From CANLBN01 sp050633825 (GTDB taxonomy: Bacteria > Pseudomonadota > Gammaproteobacteria > Pseudomonadales > Cellvibrionaceae), in assembly GCA_050633825.1 (NCBI GenBank), contig JBOEHG010000028.1, positions 1 through 64,000 of the forward strand: a DNA stretch of 64,000 bases, written 5' to 3'. This document shows positions 39,201-48,300 of the stretch, piece by piece (position 1 is the stretch's first letter; each line of letters opens with the position of its first letter). A program made the position numbers and the translations under genes. Below the pieces are notes generated by a model, which saw only the letters and a list, made by a program, of their open reading frames with translations, did no database searches and was not told where the DNA came from.

Positions 39201-42200
39201 TATGAATATTAAACCCGTCTAAATAATCCCAATTAACCGGATAGCCACTTGCCCATAACTGACCAAAAGCCTCTAGTATTGCAATATAATCATTGCTGGA
39301 TTCATCTTTTGCATGAGGAAGAGAAGCTAATGACACTTGTGCTTTGGCTTTTTTACTAGCTCGGTCCGGATTTTGTGCCGATAATGTTGATAGTGTTTTA
39401 CCCGGGCCAAGCTCAAGAAAAATACATTTTTCTTCTTGCTTCCATAGATACTGCAAACCATCAAAGAAGCGTACCGGCTTACGCATATGATTTGCCCAAT
39501 AACTTGGATCTTTTGCCTGTTCTGGTGTTAGCCAATCACCTGTAACGGTTGAAAAAATTGGAATTCGCGGAGGATTTAATATCACTTTTTCAAAAGCCGC
39601 TTTAAATTTTTCAAGGACAGGCTCCATCATGCGCGAGTGGAAAGCATGACTAGTATGCAAACGAGATGAAACTATATTATTACTACTTAGGGCTTTTTCT
39701 AAAGCAATAGCCGCTTCTTCCGGACCGGCAACGACACAAGCTTTTGCTCCATTAACTGCCGCTAAATCCATCCCTTCGTTTAAGAAAGGTGCTATTTCCG
39801 TTTCAGATGCACGAACCGATATCATGCTCCCCGTGGGTAAGTCAGACATTAACTGGCCACGTAATGCAATTAAATTCAGCGCATCATTTAATTCTATTAC
39901 ACCAGCTATGCAGGCAGCAGCCAGCTCACCAATCGAGTGCCCCAATAAAATATCCGGTTTTATACCCCAGTGCGCCCATTGTTTTGCTAAAGCGTATTCA
40001 ATAGAAAAAATAGCTGGTTGTGCAATCCTTGTATCTTTTAATAAGGCTGTCATTTCATCATATCGCTCAGCAGGAGCTTGTATGATATCGACTAAGTTAT
40101 AACCCAACTCAGGGCTCAGTAATGTTGCACATAAATCTAAAGCTTCGCGAAACACAACTTCATTCTGGTATAACTGCGTTGCCATACCCACATGCTGTGA
40201 CCCCTGCCCTGGGAGCATCATAATAATTTTATTTTTTGCAGAATAGACTTGCGCCTTGCCAGAATAATCCACCGCAGCTGCCGATAAACTTTTTACATCA
40301 TCAGCAACTAAAACGGTTCGGTAATCATAATTTCGACGGCAATGACGTAGGGTATACAACAAATCTATCGTATTAATTGCCGGCTGACTTTCTGCCCACT
40401 CTCCTATATTTTTTGTTAACTCAGTCAATGCCGTTTCACTGGAAGCTGAAAATGGAAAAACCTGCAGATTTTTATTGCTATTTTCTGCCGCTGTAACAGG
40501 CATAAGCTTTTCAGGGGGCTCTTCTAAAACCATATGAATATTGGTTCCGCCCACACCAAAAGCACTGATACCTGCACGGCGTTTTTGTTCAGCATTCGCT
40601 GACCATGGAGTCACCTTCGTCACTGGATAAAAGGCAGATGAATCAAAATCAATATTCGGATTTGACGACTTGTAATGCAATAAGGGAGGAATGGTTCCCT
40701 TTTTTAAGGTCAAAGCTGTTTTTATTAAACCAGTAATACCTGCAGCAATATCTAAATGACCCACATTGGTTTTTGCTGTCCCTAGTGCACAAAAACCCGT
40801 ATCTGATGTCTGCGATGAAAAAGCTTCTTGCAAAGCTGCAAATTCAATAGGGTCACCTAAAGGCGTACCCGTACCATGGGCCTCAACATAACCAATAGTG
40901 CGAGGGTCAACATTTGCCGCTTGATGGGCGGCCTTAATCACTTCTGCTTGTGCTTTTATTGAAGGAGCAGCATAACCAATTTTATCGGAACCATCGTTAT
41001 TAATAGAATGCCCGCGAATAACGGCAACAATATCATCTCCATCATTCAGTGCATCCTGTAAACGCTTTAACACAACAAGGCCTGCACCATCACCAAATAC
41101 GGTACCTGTTGCTTCTGCATCAAAAGTACGGCAGTGACCATCGGCAGAAGCCATACCATCCGGCGTATATAAATACGGTCTTTTTTGTGGAAAGGTGATT
41201 GAAACACCACCTGCAAGGGCAATATCAGAGGTACCTTGACGCAAACTATCGCAAGCTTGTGCAACAGCAACCAAAGAGGTTGAGCAGGCACACTGCACAT
41301 TAACCGCAGGGCCTTTCAAATTTAGTTTGTAAGCAATGCGCGTGACATTAAAGTCTTTATCATTACCAAACAGTGTAGAGAAATCTTTTACCGGATAACC
41401 TGAGGCAAAGGCTCTAGCCGCACCGGGAGCAGAAACAATATTATTTAATAAGTAAGAATTTTGGCTGTTCCCTGCAAAAACACCAATTTTCCCTTCATAA
41501 GATTCCGAACTATAACCTGCATCATCCAAAGCCTCTTGAGCGACTTCAAGTAAAACACGGTGCTGAGGATCCATTTTTTCTGCATCACGAGGAGGAATAC
41601 CGAAATGTTGGGCGTCAAACCATTCAGCATTCTGTAATATTCCTCGCGCTGTGACATAGTCTTTAGGATCAACCTCAGTGGATAATGCAATATCACAATC
41701 CTCACTAGAAAAATGTGATATCAACTCTTTCCCATGAATCAAGGCATCCCAAAAATCATCAACATTGTTTGCACCAGGAAAGCGACCTGACAAACCAATA
41801 ATCGCTATTTGATTATCGTCAACTGTTGATTCGCTTTTATTAACACGAGTAAGTGTTTTAATTTTATCGTCAGATAAATGCTCAGCTAATGATGATATTG
41901 TACTGTGCAGGAAAAAATCAGTAATACGAATATCTTTCTTTAACTCTTTTTCTAAACGCTCGTGCAAACGCGCTATATCTAAAGAACTTGCCCCCAAGTC
42001 AAAAAAATTCGTTTTAAGGTCTAATGACTGCAAAGCCAGAATATCTTCCAAGTGATTTACAATTAACTGCTCAAGTTTATTCTTTCCGATCACATTGCCT
42101 ATGGGTTCTGATTTTTTATTGGGTTCTTTATCATTTTTTTGCGTGATTAACTTGTTCAGCAATGCTTCTCTATCAACTTTACCATTAGCATTTAAAGGTA

Positions 42201-43638
42201 AGAAATCAATATGCTGAAAACTGGAAGGGATAGAATAATCTGGCAAAGAGGATGATAGATATTGAATAAGTTTTTGCGTATCAACATCATTGGGAGACAA
42301 GTAAAAAGCAATTAAGCGTTTATCTGTATTATCCACTGCGTTTTTGGCAACGACAACAGCTTGACGGATATTTGAAAACGATTCTATTGCACGTTCAATT
42401 TCACCTAACTCTATTCTAAAGCCTCTAATTTTAACTTGTTTATCTGCACGCCCGATATAGTGAAAAAGACCATTTTTATCCTTTCGTACTAAATCACCTG
42501 TTTTGTATAATAAAACGCTTTTATCCCATGGTGCTGAAATAAAAACATTCTTTGAGATTGCGTCATCTCCCAGATAACCCAGAGCTAAACCATCCCCAGC
42601 TGCATACAGCTCGCCCTCTTTGTTATCTTCAACTACTTGTAATTCTTCATCGAGAACGAAGACGTCTGTGCCGCGAATAGGTGTCCCTATAGGCAAAGGT
42701 AACTCACTTTCTAAATCTTCATTACTAATTTTATGACAACAGGTAAATGTTGTATTTTCTGTTGGACCATAGCCGTTAATAACTATTAGATTGGGACAAT
42801 GCTGTTTTATTTTTGTAACTTTATTAGGGGAAACAACATCTCCACCTGTCAATAATTGCGTTAACGGTTTTAGATCATCGGGTCGCTCATCAACCATGGC
42901 ATGAAATAAACCAGCAGTAAGCCAAGCCACAGTCACTTTTTGATCCTTAATGACAGTACCTAAACCTTTGAGGCTCAGCTCTTGTTCTTCAGGAATAACC
43001 AAGGTACCGCCATTAAGCAAGGCACCCCATATTTCCAAGGTAGAAGCATCAAAAGCAATAGGTGAATTTTGCAGGATCCGCTGTTCAGCACCGAGGGTCA
43101 TATAGTTTTGGTTGATAACCAATCTTAAAACAGCACGATGAGGTACTTTAACGCCTTTAGGAACACCCGTTGAGCCCGATGTAAACATGACATAGGCAAT
43201 ATCAGTTGGCTCAATTGACGGTAAATTTATATCGCCTATTTCATCTTCTGAACACAAAGGCAAAAGTGAAATGGTTTTTAGATTTTTTATCGCCGCAAAT
43301 TTTCCATCACCTAAAACAATATCAATGCCGGCAACAGCGATAATTTTTTCTAACCTTTGATCAGGATAATAACTAGGTAAAGGCACATAACCACAACCCA
43401 CCTTGAGTATTGCAATAATACCCGCAATAGTTTCAACTGAACGTTCAGTACTTATACCAACAAGATCGCCAGGTTTTGCACCTTGAATCAAAAGCTCATT
43501 TGCTATTAAATTAGAGCGTGCATCAAGTTCTTGATAATTAACTACTTGCTCACCACAGATAATTGCAAGCCTAGACCTATTATCATCAACAATATTTTTA
43601 AAAGCCGAAATAATATTAATCGGGTTTAAGCCATTCAT
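33259..43638 (-). CDS. Hybrid NRPS-PKS assembly line A-T-KS-AT-T-AMT-C-A-T-TE
   Basis: A complete single-protein megasynthase, 3459 residues. Order: adenylation A1 (about 10-500, TSGSTG near 155); carrier (GASSL, Ser about 550); ketosynthase (606-1036, active Cys about 784 in CACSTSL); acyltransferase (1140-1440, GHSIG Ser about 1235, HAFH near 1329, so malonyl); carrier (GFDSL, about 1568); class III PLP aminotransferase (1690-2115, Lys about 1946); condensation (2150-2600, HHIICDG); A2 (2620-3120); carrier (GGDSL, about 3152); thioesterase (GFSSG, about 3288). Read by eye, the A1 code is D-A-L-W-L-G-G-T-F (valine-like) and A2 is D-I-L-Q-W-G-V-I-W (glycine-like). No ketoreductase or dehydratase is present, so the beta-keto group should be transaminated, as in MycA and McyE. 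GGA lies 8 bases before the ATG. Last gene of a five-gene run. Confidence 0.95.
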   Translation of the reverse strand: MNGLNPINIISAFKNIVDDNRSRLAIICGEQVVNYQELDARSNLIANELLIQGAKPGDLVGISTERSVETIAGIIAILKVGCGYVPLPSYYPDQRLEKIIAVAGIDIVLGDGKFAAIKNLKTISLLPLCSEDEIGDINLPSIEPTDIAYVMFTSGSTGVPKGVKVPHRAVLRLVINQNYMTLGAEQRILQNSPIAFDASTLEIWGALLNGGTLVIPEEQELSLKGLGTVIKDQKVTVAWLTAGLFHAMVDERPDDLKPLTQLLTGGDVVSPNKVTKIKQHCPNLIVINGYGPTENTTFTCCHKISNEDLESELPLPIGTPIRGTDVFVLDEELQVVEDNKEGELYAAGDGLALGYLGDDAISKNVFISAPWDKSVLLYKTGDLVRKDKNGLFHYIGRADKQVKIRGFRIELGEIERAIESFSNIRQAVVVAKNAVDNTDKRLIAFYLSPNDVDTQKLIQYLSSSLPDYSIPSSFQHIDFLPLNANGKVDREALLNKLITQKNDKEPNKKSEPIGNVIGKNKLEQLIVNHLEDILALQSLDLKTNFFDLGASSLDIARLHERLEKELKKDIRITDFFLHSTISSLAEHLSDDKIKTLTRVNKSESTVDDNQIAIIGLSGRFPGANNVDDFWDALIHGKELISHFSSEDCDIALSTEVDPKDYVTARGILQNAEWFDAQHFGIPPRDAEKMDPQHRVLLEVAQEALDDAGYSSESYEGKIGVFAGNSQNSYLLNNIVSAPGAARAFASGYPVKDFSTLFGNDKDFNVTRIAYKLNLKGPAVNVQCACSTSLVAVAQACDSLRQGTSDIALAGGVSITFPQKRPYLYTPDGMASADGHCRTFDAEATGTVFGDGAGLVVLKRLQDALNDGDDIVAVIRGHSINNDGSDKIGYAAPSIKAQAEVIKAAHQAANVDPRTIGYVEAHGTGTPLGDPIEFAALQEAFSSQTSDTGFCALGTAKTNVGHLDIAAGITGLIKTALTLKKGTIPPLLHYKSSNPNIDFDSSAFYPVTKVTPWSANAEQKRRAGISAFGVGGTNIHMVLEEPPEKLMPVTAAENSNKNLQVFPFSASSETALTELTKNIGEWAESQPAINTIDLLYTLRHCRRNYDYRTVLVADDVKSLSAAAVDYSGKAQVYSAKNKIIMMLPGQGSQHVGMATQLYQNEVVFREALDLCATLLSPELGYNLVDIIQAPAERYDEMTALLKDTRIAQPAIFSIEYALAKQWAHWGIKPDILLGHSIGELAAACIAGVIELNDALNLIALRGQLMSDLPTGSMISVRASETEIAPFLNEGMDLAAVNGAKACVVAGPEEAAIALEKALSSNNIVSSRLHTSHAFHSRMMEPVLEKFKAAFEKVILNPPRIPIFSTVTGDWLTPEQAKDPSYWANHMRKPVRFFDGLQYLWKQEEKCIFLELGPGKTLSTLSAQNPDRASKKAKAQVSLASLPHAKDESSNDYIAILEAFGQLWASGYPVNWDYLDGFNIHTNSTPTKVKLPAYPFQRKRFWVEPVDVLPSIANDSAANISSANTKENTVEAKKSDLSVIDALRNMLSDLSGFDPDDMESDLSFLEMGFDSLLLTQAIKELANDFGIAVTLRQLIDGFDTLSDLAAHIESQGSYKNTVSATAKNTLELARQTKDSSNESGIEQKATGKTVVPIVSVENKSDTADDLSPQQRQHIDTLVKRYSEKTKKSKALTTQYRTYHADPRTASGFNRLWKEIVYQIVTVKSKGSRLIDVDGNEYIDILNGFGPGFLGHSPDHVTTALHEQIDAGFEVGPQSLIAMEAAQLFCEVTGNDRASFVCTGSEAVYAAMRLARTCTSRDKIVMFARDYHGNFDEVLVRGIDSKNGPRTMPMAPGIPRDAVSNVVVLPYGTPQSLDYIRQNASQLAAVMVEPVQSRRPEFQPVEFIREVREITRNAGALFIFDEVVTGFRFGPRGAQAFYGVDADLVTYGKVIGGGIPLGVVSGKAEYMDTFDGGQWQYGDNSFPEAPVTFFAGTFVRHPLAMASLKSMLTFFKQQPAHFWKAVNAKGDKLAGTVDRWFTENDMPFQMPNCGSLMYLRIAEDQKFGPLLGAHLRERGVFMLEGFPSYMTAAHDDDDIDYVIDAFKDSALEMRAGGMISGRDDTYSASQYKGPQVSVVPPRLALPDGEENISRAMAMPLEAPPILMTEAQKEIWLAIQIGGDDANLAYNESISLSLPDSIDKEVFSKALHKLAERHEALRMNVSEDGQSIYFKESIDIPIQIIDLSENQSNNSLSIVTIVDKEMRTPFDLGAGPLVRASICLLPDKATRIILTLHHIICDGWSFGILLTELPAIYTGLLNTQVVELPIPDSYEKYSLLEQQDTRNADLAYWLQQHSPPALDLDLPADFPRPAQRTYAAERIDSVIDKELTQQLRMLSRKTKTGFFALTYAAFCTYIAKLSQRDDFVIGVPYAGQLSSGMMHLVGHCVNVLPFRVNVSFEQTFSEFLQSLNTRLLEGFDHPNVTMGSLISAMSIPRDASRIPLIPITFNLDKNIGDLSFGEQLAAFTSNTRIAEPFELALNLEDKGEILEAQWSFNKQLFSVKTMQYRAEAFVELLRAIVKNADLSINTLPLVSSAEHICFRQWNQTEKDPSTLSAVPDWFNQSADKYPDKIAIEFQNEKVTYRQAASKVNAICQSLQKQGVKPKGLVGIYLERGVDLPLAMLAVMRMGCAYVPLDPHQPANRLSYILSDANVAALITNKTLPDEIEKSADLILNVNTLSNNSDLNEVGFNTQINLSDIAYVIYTSGSTGKPKGVAVKHLGLSNIIRSFQVAPGFTQEDRLFAITTAAFDIAGLELFLPLSIGASVIIAEENTAQDPEKLSELLDDYDVSVLQCVPTTWQLLLSYGGQLPQKLRGWCGGEALSAELASTIPASMEFWNVYGPTETTIWSTIQRVVPEELENNKPVLIGKPIDNTTLYILDKEKNQLPVGVSGSLWIGGAGVAAGYYKREALTEEKFQANPFANDKDSLIYDTGDLARLREDGSLEYMGRKDFQVKIRGFRIELGEIEAVLLSHSLIEACVVHAQKDNQGRDVLVGYFTVQENISDTQVLHQHLQGLLPDYMVPGIFIQLDSLPLNSNGKVDRAKLPSVENVKRAVVSSKNSSVLPKNDVDIIVFKLFQKYLSNHDINMEDDFFHNGGDSLAAVKLIVELNNTLGVNLPMAILLQVSTLQQLVAYIRNDHSQFSIKPIIELRYEKKGLPIFCLMGIQIYSALANFLGEGYSVYALLGKQENDFLQGVFSEQESKKSIIDINSLADEYVELILETKIDGPYYLLGFSSGGVVSIEVARRLRAMGKEVALVGLLDTMLPRGIINTYSSKIKQSIKGILSLLSKLKGQANKPASKMGKKSEQRLYNSHLIERRGDLLWKSIVNWDAKNNTYDGDAVVFQATDLSEMGSLRLEKGLGWKSVLTANHTIVDVPGNHSNLLKEPNVSAVAKALSEVICQHREK

Positions 43639-43683
43639 TCAAAAATTCCAATTCTTGATATATTAATCATTATATAAAAATAG

Positions 43684-44928
43684 TTATTTATTTATTTTTA
43701 CTAACATCTTCATAAATGCTACAAGCTGTTGCATTTGTTTATCGCTCAAATCTAAAGGTTTTAATTCATGAGGACCATTATTATTTGGCGGATTATTATA
43801 ATATGCCATTACCTCTTCTAAACTATTAAAGCGACCATCATGAAAATAAGGTGCTGTATAAGCTACCCCCCGTAAAGAAGGCACCTTAAATGCGCCTTTT
43901 AACGGAATATGGTGCGCCTTATTTAAAAAACGTAGCTGTAAACAATCTGTAGACTTTGCGTCACTATATTCACCAATACAATTAAATGGGTCCATCAATG
44001 CAGCTTGCAATCCAAACAAACGACCAAAATCCAATACCGTACCTGTAAAATTTCCTGTGCCGACATTATGAAAGCCTCTATTCGTTAACAAAGGGCCGTT
44101 GTGGCATTGTAGACATTGAGTTTTTTTAGTATCAATAAATAATCGAATACCCGCTATCTCATCTTTGCTAATAATATTACCTGTATCTTTTTTTGCGTCT
44201 AAAAAATCAACATACCGATCAAAGCGCGTTGTTTTTGGCACCAAAGTGCGTTGATACGCCGCTATTGACTTACCTATATTTGAATAAGCAATATTAATAT
44301 TTTTTCTAAGACTTTTGGGCAAACGATACCAATTATCTTGAAACTTTTTATTTCCCAATGGACCCGCATGTTTAGGTAATTTTTCAGATAAAAACTCAGG
44401 ATCAAGTTTACCAAATAATCCTTCATAGGCTTGCTTATAATCATCATCCATCGCAATATACCTTACAACAGACAAGCGGCTACTTCCCATCTCATTATTT
44501 GCTTCAAAAGGAATTAAGGCTTGCGACCATAAAGAATCTCTACGTCCATCCCAATAAAACCACCTTAACCAAGCACTACCAACAACTGTAGGGGCATTAC
44601 GCGAATGGGATACGTCATTCTTTCCACTAATAACACCCTGACTACGAGGCAAACCATCCGTAAAATATTTCTCTGGTTGATGGCAAGAAGCACATGATAA
44701 TGTGCCATCAACACTGAGCGCTTTGTCATAGAACAAGTTTTTGCCTAATACTTGGGCATTGATGCTATTTACATAGCGATTGGAAGGGCTCGGCGGGACA
44801 GACGATAAGCTCTTCAATGATAAAGAACGTAATATCCTGAGTTCATTTTCAGTCCATACAGTATCGTTTGCTTCTACAAAAACAATAGCACCTATATAAA
44901 AGGCGATTACTAATAAAGCCCGAGCCAC
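43684..44928 (-). CDS. Di-heme cytochrome c peroxidase / MauG family protein
   Basis: A 414-residue exported di-heme protein: signal peptide (MARALLVIAFYIGAIVFVEA), first heme site CASCH (Cys79), second CLQCH (Cys272), and the family segment VAYTAPYFHDGRFNSLEEV near the C-terminus. CcpA enzymes reduce hydrogen peroxide in the periplasm; MauG relatives use high-valent heme to modify proteins. The sequence does not separate the two. The start is GTG, sharing a base with the upstream TAG. It lies between the YtkA-like gene and the assembly line (45 bases). Confidence 0.9.
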   Translation of the reverse strand: MARALLVIAFYIGAIVFVEANDTVWTENELRILRSLSLKSLSSVPPSPSNRYVNSINAQVLGKNLFYDKALSVDGTLSCASCHQPEKYFTDGLPRSQGVISGKNDVSHSRNAPTVVGSAWLRWFYWDGRRDSLWSQALIPFEANNEMGSSRLSVVRYIAMDDDYKQAYEGLFGKLDPEFLSEKLPKHAGPLGNKKFQDNWYRLPKSLRKNINIAYSNIGKSIAAYQRTLVPKTTRFDRYVDFLDAKKDTGNIISKDEIAGIRLFIDTKKTQCLQCHNGPLLTNRGFHNVGTGNFTGTVLDFGRLFGLQAALMDPFNCIGEYSDAKSTDCLQLRFLNKAHHIPLKGAFKVPSLRGVAYTAPYFHDGRFNSLEEVMAYYNNPPNNNGPHELKPLDLSDKQMQQLVAFMKMLVKINK

Positions 44929-45335
44929 TAAAACGTTAACTCAATATCAAAGCGGGCACGATCTTTACTAATTGATGTTTGAATGTTAAATAGTAGTGTC
45001 CACTCACCCATCATATTAAACAACATACCATCAATTAAATATTGTCCATTACCTAAGTAACGACTGATAACTGGCTGCGATGGCATACCATGGCCGTGAC
45101 CAACCATTCCGCCTGATATAGCAATTTGAGCATTCTCAACAGGTTTACCTACTAAATCCTGCACAACAACAAGCCACTGATGGTAGTCTCCTATACTGTA
45201 TTCCCCTGCTTTAGGAAACACTTCCACGGTAAACACATTGCGCTCAGATAAAGTTGACCACTTTTTTTGTTTATCTGCATCAGCAAATAACGTTAGTGGT
45301 AACAGTAGCAACAAAAAAATAATAATCGGTTTCAT
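44928..45335 (-). CDS. Exported YtkA-like domain protein
   Basis: A 135-residue protein with a signal peptide (KPIIIFLLLLLPLTLFADA) and a small beta-sandwich of the YtkA/FixH-like type: the conserved GMPSQPVISRYLGNGQYLID and NMMGEWTLLFNI motifs are present. A His/Met-rich patch (GGMVGHGHGMPS) could bind copper, though this is inference. It is coupled to the di-heme gene by a one-base overlap (TAGTG) and lies 20 bases after the giant oxidase gene, so it probably works in the same envelope process. Confidence 0.72.
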   Translation of the reverse strand: MKPIIIFLLLLLPLTLFADADKQKKWSTLSERNVFTVEVFPKAGEYSIGDYHQWLVVVQDLVGKPVENAQIAISGGMVGHGHGMPSQPVISRYLGNGQYLIDGMLFNMMGEWTLLFNIQTSISKDRARFDIELTF

Positions 45336-45355
45336 ATAATATCAATAGCAAACTT

Positions 45356-48300
45356 TTATTGATTAAAATACTGCGAAGCAATTACTTCAATACTATTATT
45401 ATTGGGTAATTGCCAACCAATGGCCACATTATCACCCCCCCCACCTTCTTTATGGAGTACTTCAATATAATAAGCTTGTCCCGCATTTAAAGTAACAGCT
45501 GACGATTGCTGTTGAGGATATTTATTCCACTGCTGGGATGCGGTCCAACCGGGAACATTGGCAATCATTGTTTTATTTATTGGATTACTATCCGTACTTA
45601 AATATAACTCAACATTATCATCACCTGAAGCCCAGAAAGTATAATTCCCAGAAATTGGCGCATAAAAAATACCCCGAATTCGAGTACCATAATTCCCTGA
45701 CCAGTTAGTAGGGCCTGCAAAGCGGTTCATCTGCTCATCACCGGAAGGATTACCGGGGTAATTCGCTGATTGCGTTAAGTTGGTAATGCTATTGCCGGCA
45801 ATACCACTCCACCATTCACGCCAAATACCGGTATTACGACTGGCATCATGGGGATACAAATCAACAAGATCAGTAAAACCATCACCATCTGAATCAATAT
45901 TGATAGGGTTGTTGTTCGCATCCTGTGGGAAAGGGTCTGCATTATCACCTATACCATCGCCATCACTGTCCGCAACTTCTGAAGCATCAAAGGGAAAAGC
46001 ATCGCTATCATCAGTACTACCATCTCCATCGCTGTCGATTGAGCCACTTATAGGGCCATTAAAATATCGTGATGACAATAATTGAATCGCACCAACGCCT
46101 GAAAACTGCCAACCAATAGCAACATTATCACCCCCTGCACCCTCTTTATGTAATACCTCAAAATAGTAAGGCTCACCTGCTGCTAATGCGATAGATAGTG
46201 ATTTTTGCTCTGGAAATTTAGTCCATTCTTGTGGATTGCTCCAACCCGGCACTTGTGCAATTAAGACTTTATTATCGGCGTTGCTATCGGGACTGAGATA
46301 CAACTCAACGTTATCATCCCCTGAAGCCCAAAAAGTATAATCGCCACTTGCGGGAGCATAAAAAATACCACGGATACGGGTACCGTAATTATCTGACCAA
46401 TTCGTCGGGCCTTTAAAATCATCGACTTGCTCTATACCCGTTGGGTTATTGGGATAATTGGCCGATTGTTTTAAATTCGACAAGGTACTGCCACTAATAC
46501 CACTCCACCATTCACGCCAGATACCGGTATTACGTGTTGGGTCATTTGGGAATAAATCCACATTATCATTAACACCATCGCCATCGCTATCAACCGGCCT
46601 AGTAACTGGAGTTTCAAAATATTCAGAACCAATAACGTCAATAGTCGTGCTATTCGGCAACTGCCAACCAATGGCTAAATTATCTCCACCGCCGCCTTCT
46701 TTGTGAAGAACCTCAAGGTAATAGGCTTGGCCCGCCACCAAACTCACAGGCGAAGATTTTTGCTCAGGGTATTTATTCCATTGTTCAGATGAAGTCCATC
46801 CTGGAACACGCGCAACAACAGTCTTATTAATGGGATTGCTATTACTACTTAAATACAACTCAACATTATCATCCCCTGAAGCCCAGAAAGTATAATTTCC
46901 TGAAACAGGCGCATAAAAGATGCCGCGTATTCGTGTCCCATAATTTCCTGACCAATTAGTAGGGCCGGCAAAACGATCAATTTGCTCATCACCGGAAGGG
47001 TTACCAGGATAATTGAGTGACTGAGTTAAATTAACAATGCTATTGCCACTAATATTACTCCACCACTCACGCCAGATACCGGTGCTACGAGACGGATCAG
47101 CAGGGTACAAATCAATAATGTCATTTACACCATCGTTATCGGAATCAACATTGCTAGGATTATTACTAGGATCATTGGGGAAGGGGTCAGCATTATCGCC
47201 CAAGCCATCATTATCAGTATCTTTTGTTTCTGAAGCGTCGAAGGGGAAGGCATCATTATCATCCGTCACGCCATCACCATCGCTATCAATAGGTCCTACA
47301 ATAGGACCATTAAAATATTGTTCGGATAACAACTGAACAGCCCCCACCCCAGAGAGCTGCCAACCGATTGCAATATTATCGCCACCACCCCCTTCTTTAT
47401 GCAGAGCTTCAAGATAGTATGCTTGCCCTCGAACTAAACGAATATCCACTGATTTTTGCTCAGGGTATTTGGTCCACTCTTGTGGGTTACTCCACCCCGG
47501 TACTTGTGCAATTAACACTTTATTATCGGCGTTGCTATTGGGACTGAGATACAACTCAACATTATCATCCCCTGAAGCCCAAAAAGTATAATCACCGGTT
47601 ACGGGAGCATAAAAAATCCCACGAATACGCGTACCATAATTATCCAACCAATTCGTAGGACCAGAAAAATTATTCACCTGCTCGATACCCGTTGGGTTAT
47701 TGGGGTAGTTTGGCGACTGCTTTAAATTCGGTAAGGTACTACCACTAATACCACTCCACCATTCACGCCAAATACCGGTATTACGTGTTGGGTCATTCGG
47801 GAATAAATCCACATTATCATTAAAGCCATCATTATCTGAATCTTGCGGGCCTTTTAACTCATACAGATAAGCTGTTAGCGCATCGGCTTCTGCATCCGTC
47901 GTAGTAATATTAGTGTGTGCACGAATAGCTTCGTTTAAAGTTATTGCAGACCCATCATGTAGATACGGTTCATTTTTCCATAAACCTAATAAACTCGGGG
48001 TATCAAAACCATCAAGTGCTTGCGATAAACGCTGGCCACTGGCAGTAGTTAATGTTCCTATATCATGGCGAACATCAAGAGCAGAGTCAGTATAACGTTC
48101 ACCCGCATGACAGGTATGACAACCTTTATCAATAAAGACTTGCTGACCAATTTCTGCCTCAAGGGATAAATTATTTTCTAGCACTAGGGGGCTTATTTCT
48201 GTTTCATCAAGCGAATTAAGGTAAGCAGCCAATGCGTCAAGATCAACACTCACTCCTGCTTTTTTATCACCAAGGGCTTGATTGCGTGTACCACTATTAA

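Noticed and set aside
43639..43683. TATAAT-like sequence before the NRPS-PKS start
   Set aside because: The stretch is almost pure A/T so a chance match is likely, and no -35 is seen; an internal promoter cannot be excluded but is not supported.
45356..47860. Regularly spaced repeats considered as a CRISPR or satellite array
   Set aside because: The repeats are protein-coding, in frame, and hundreds of bases long with PA14/TSP3 content.
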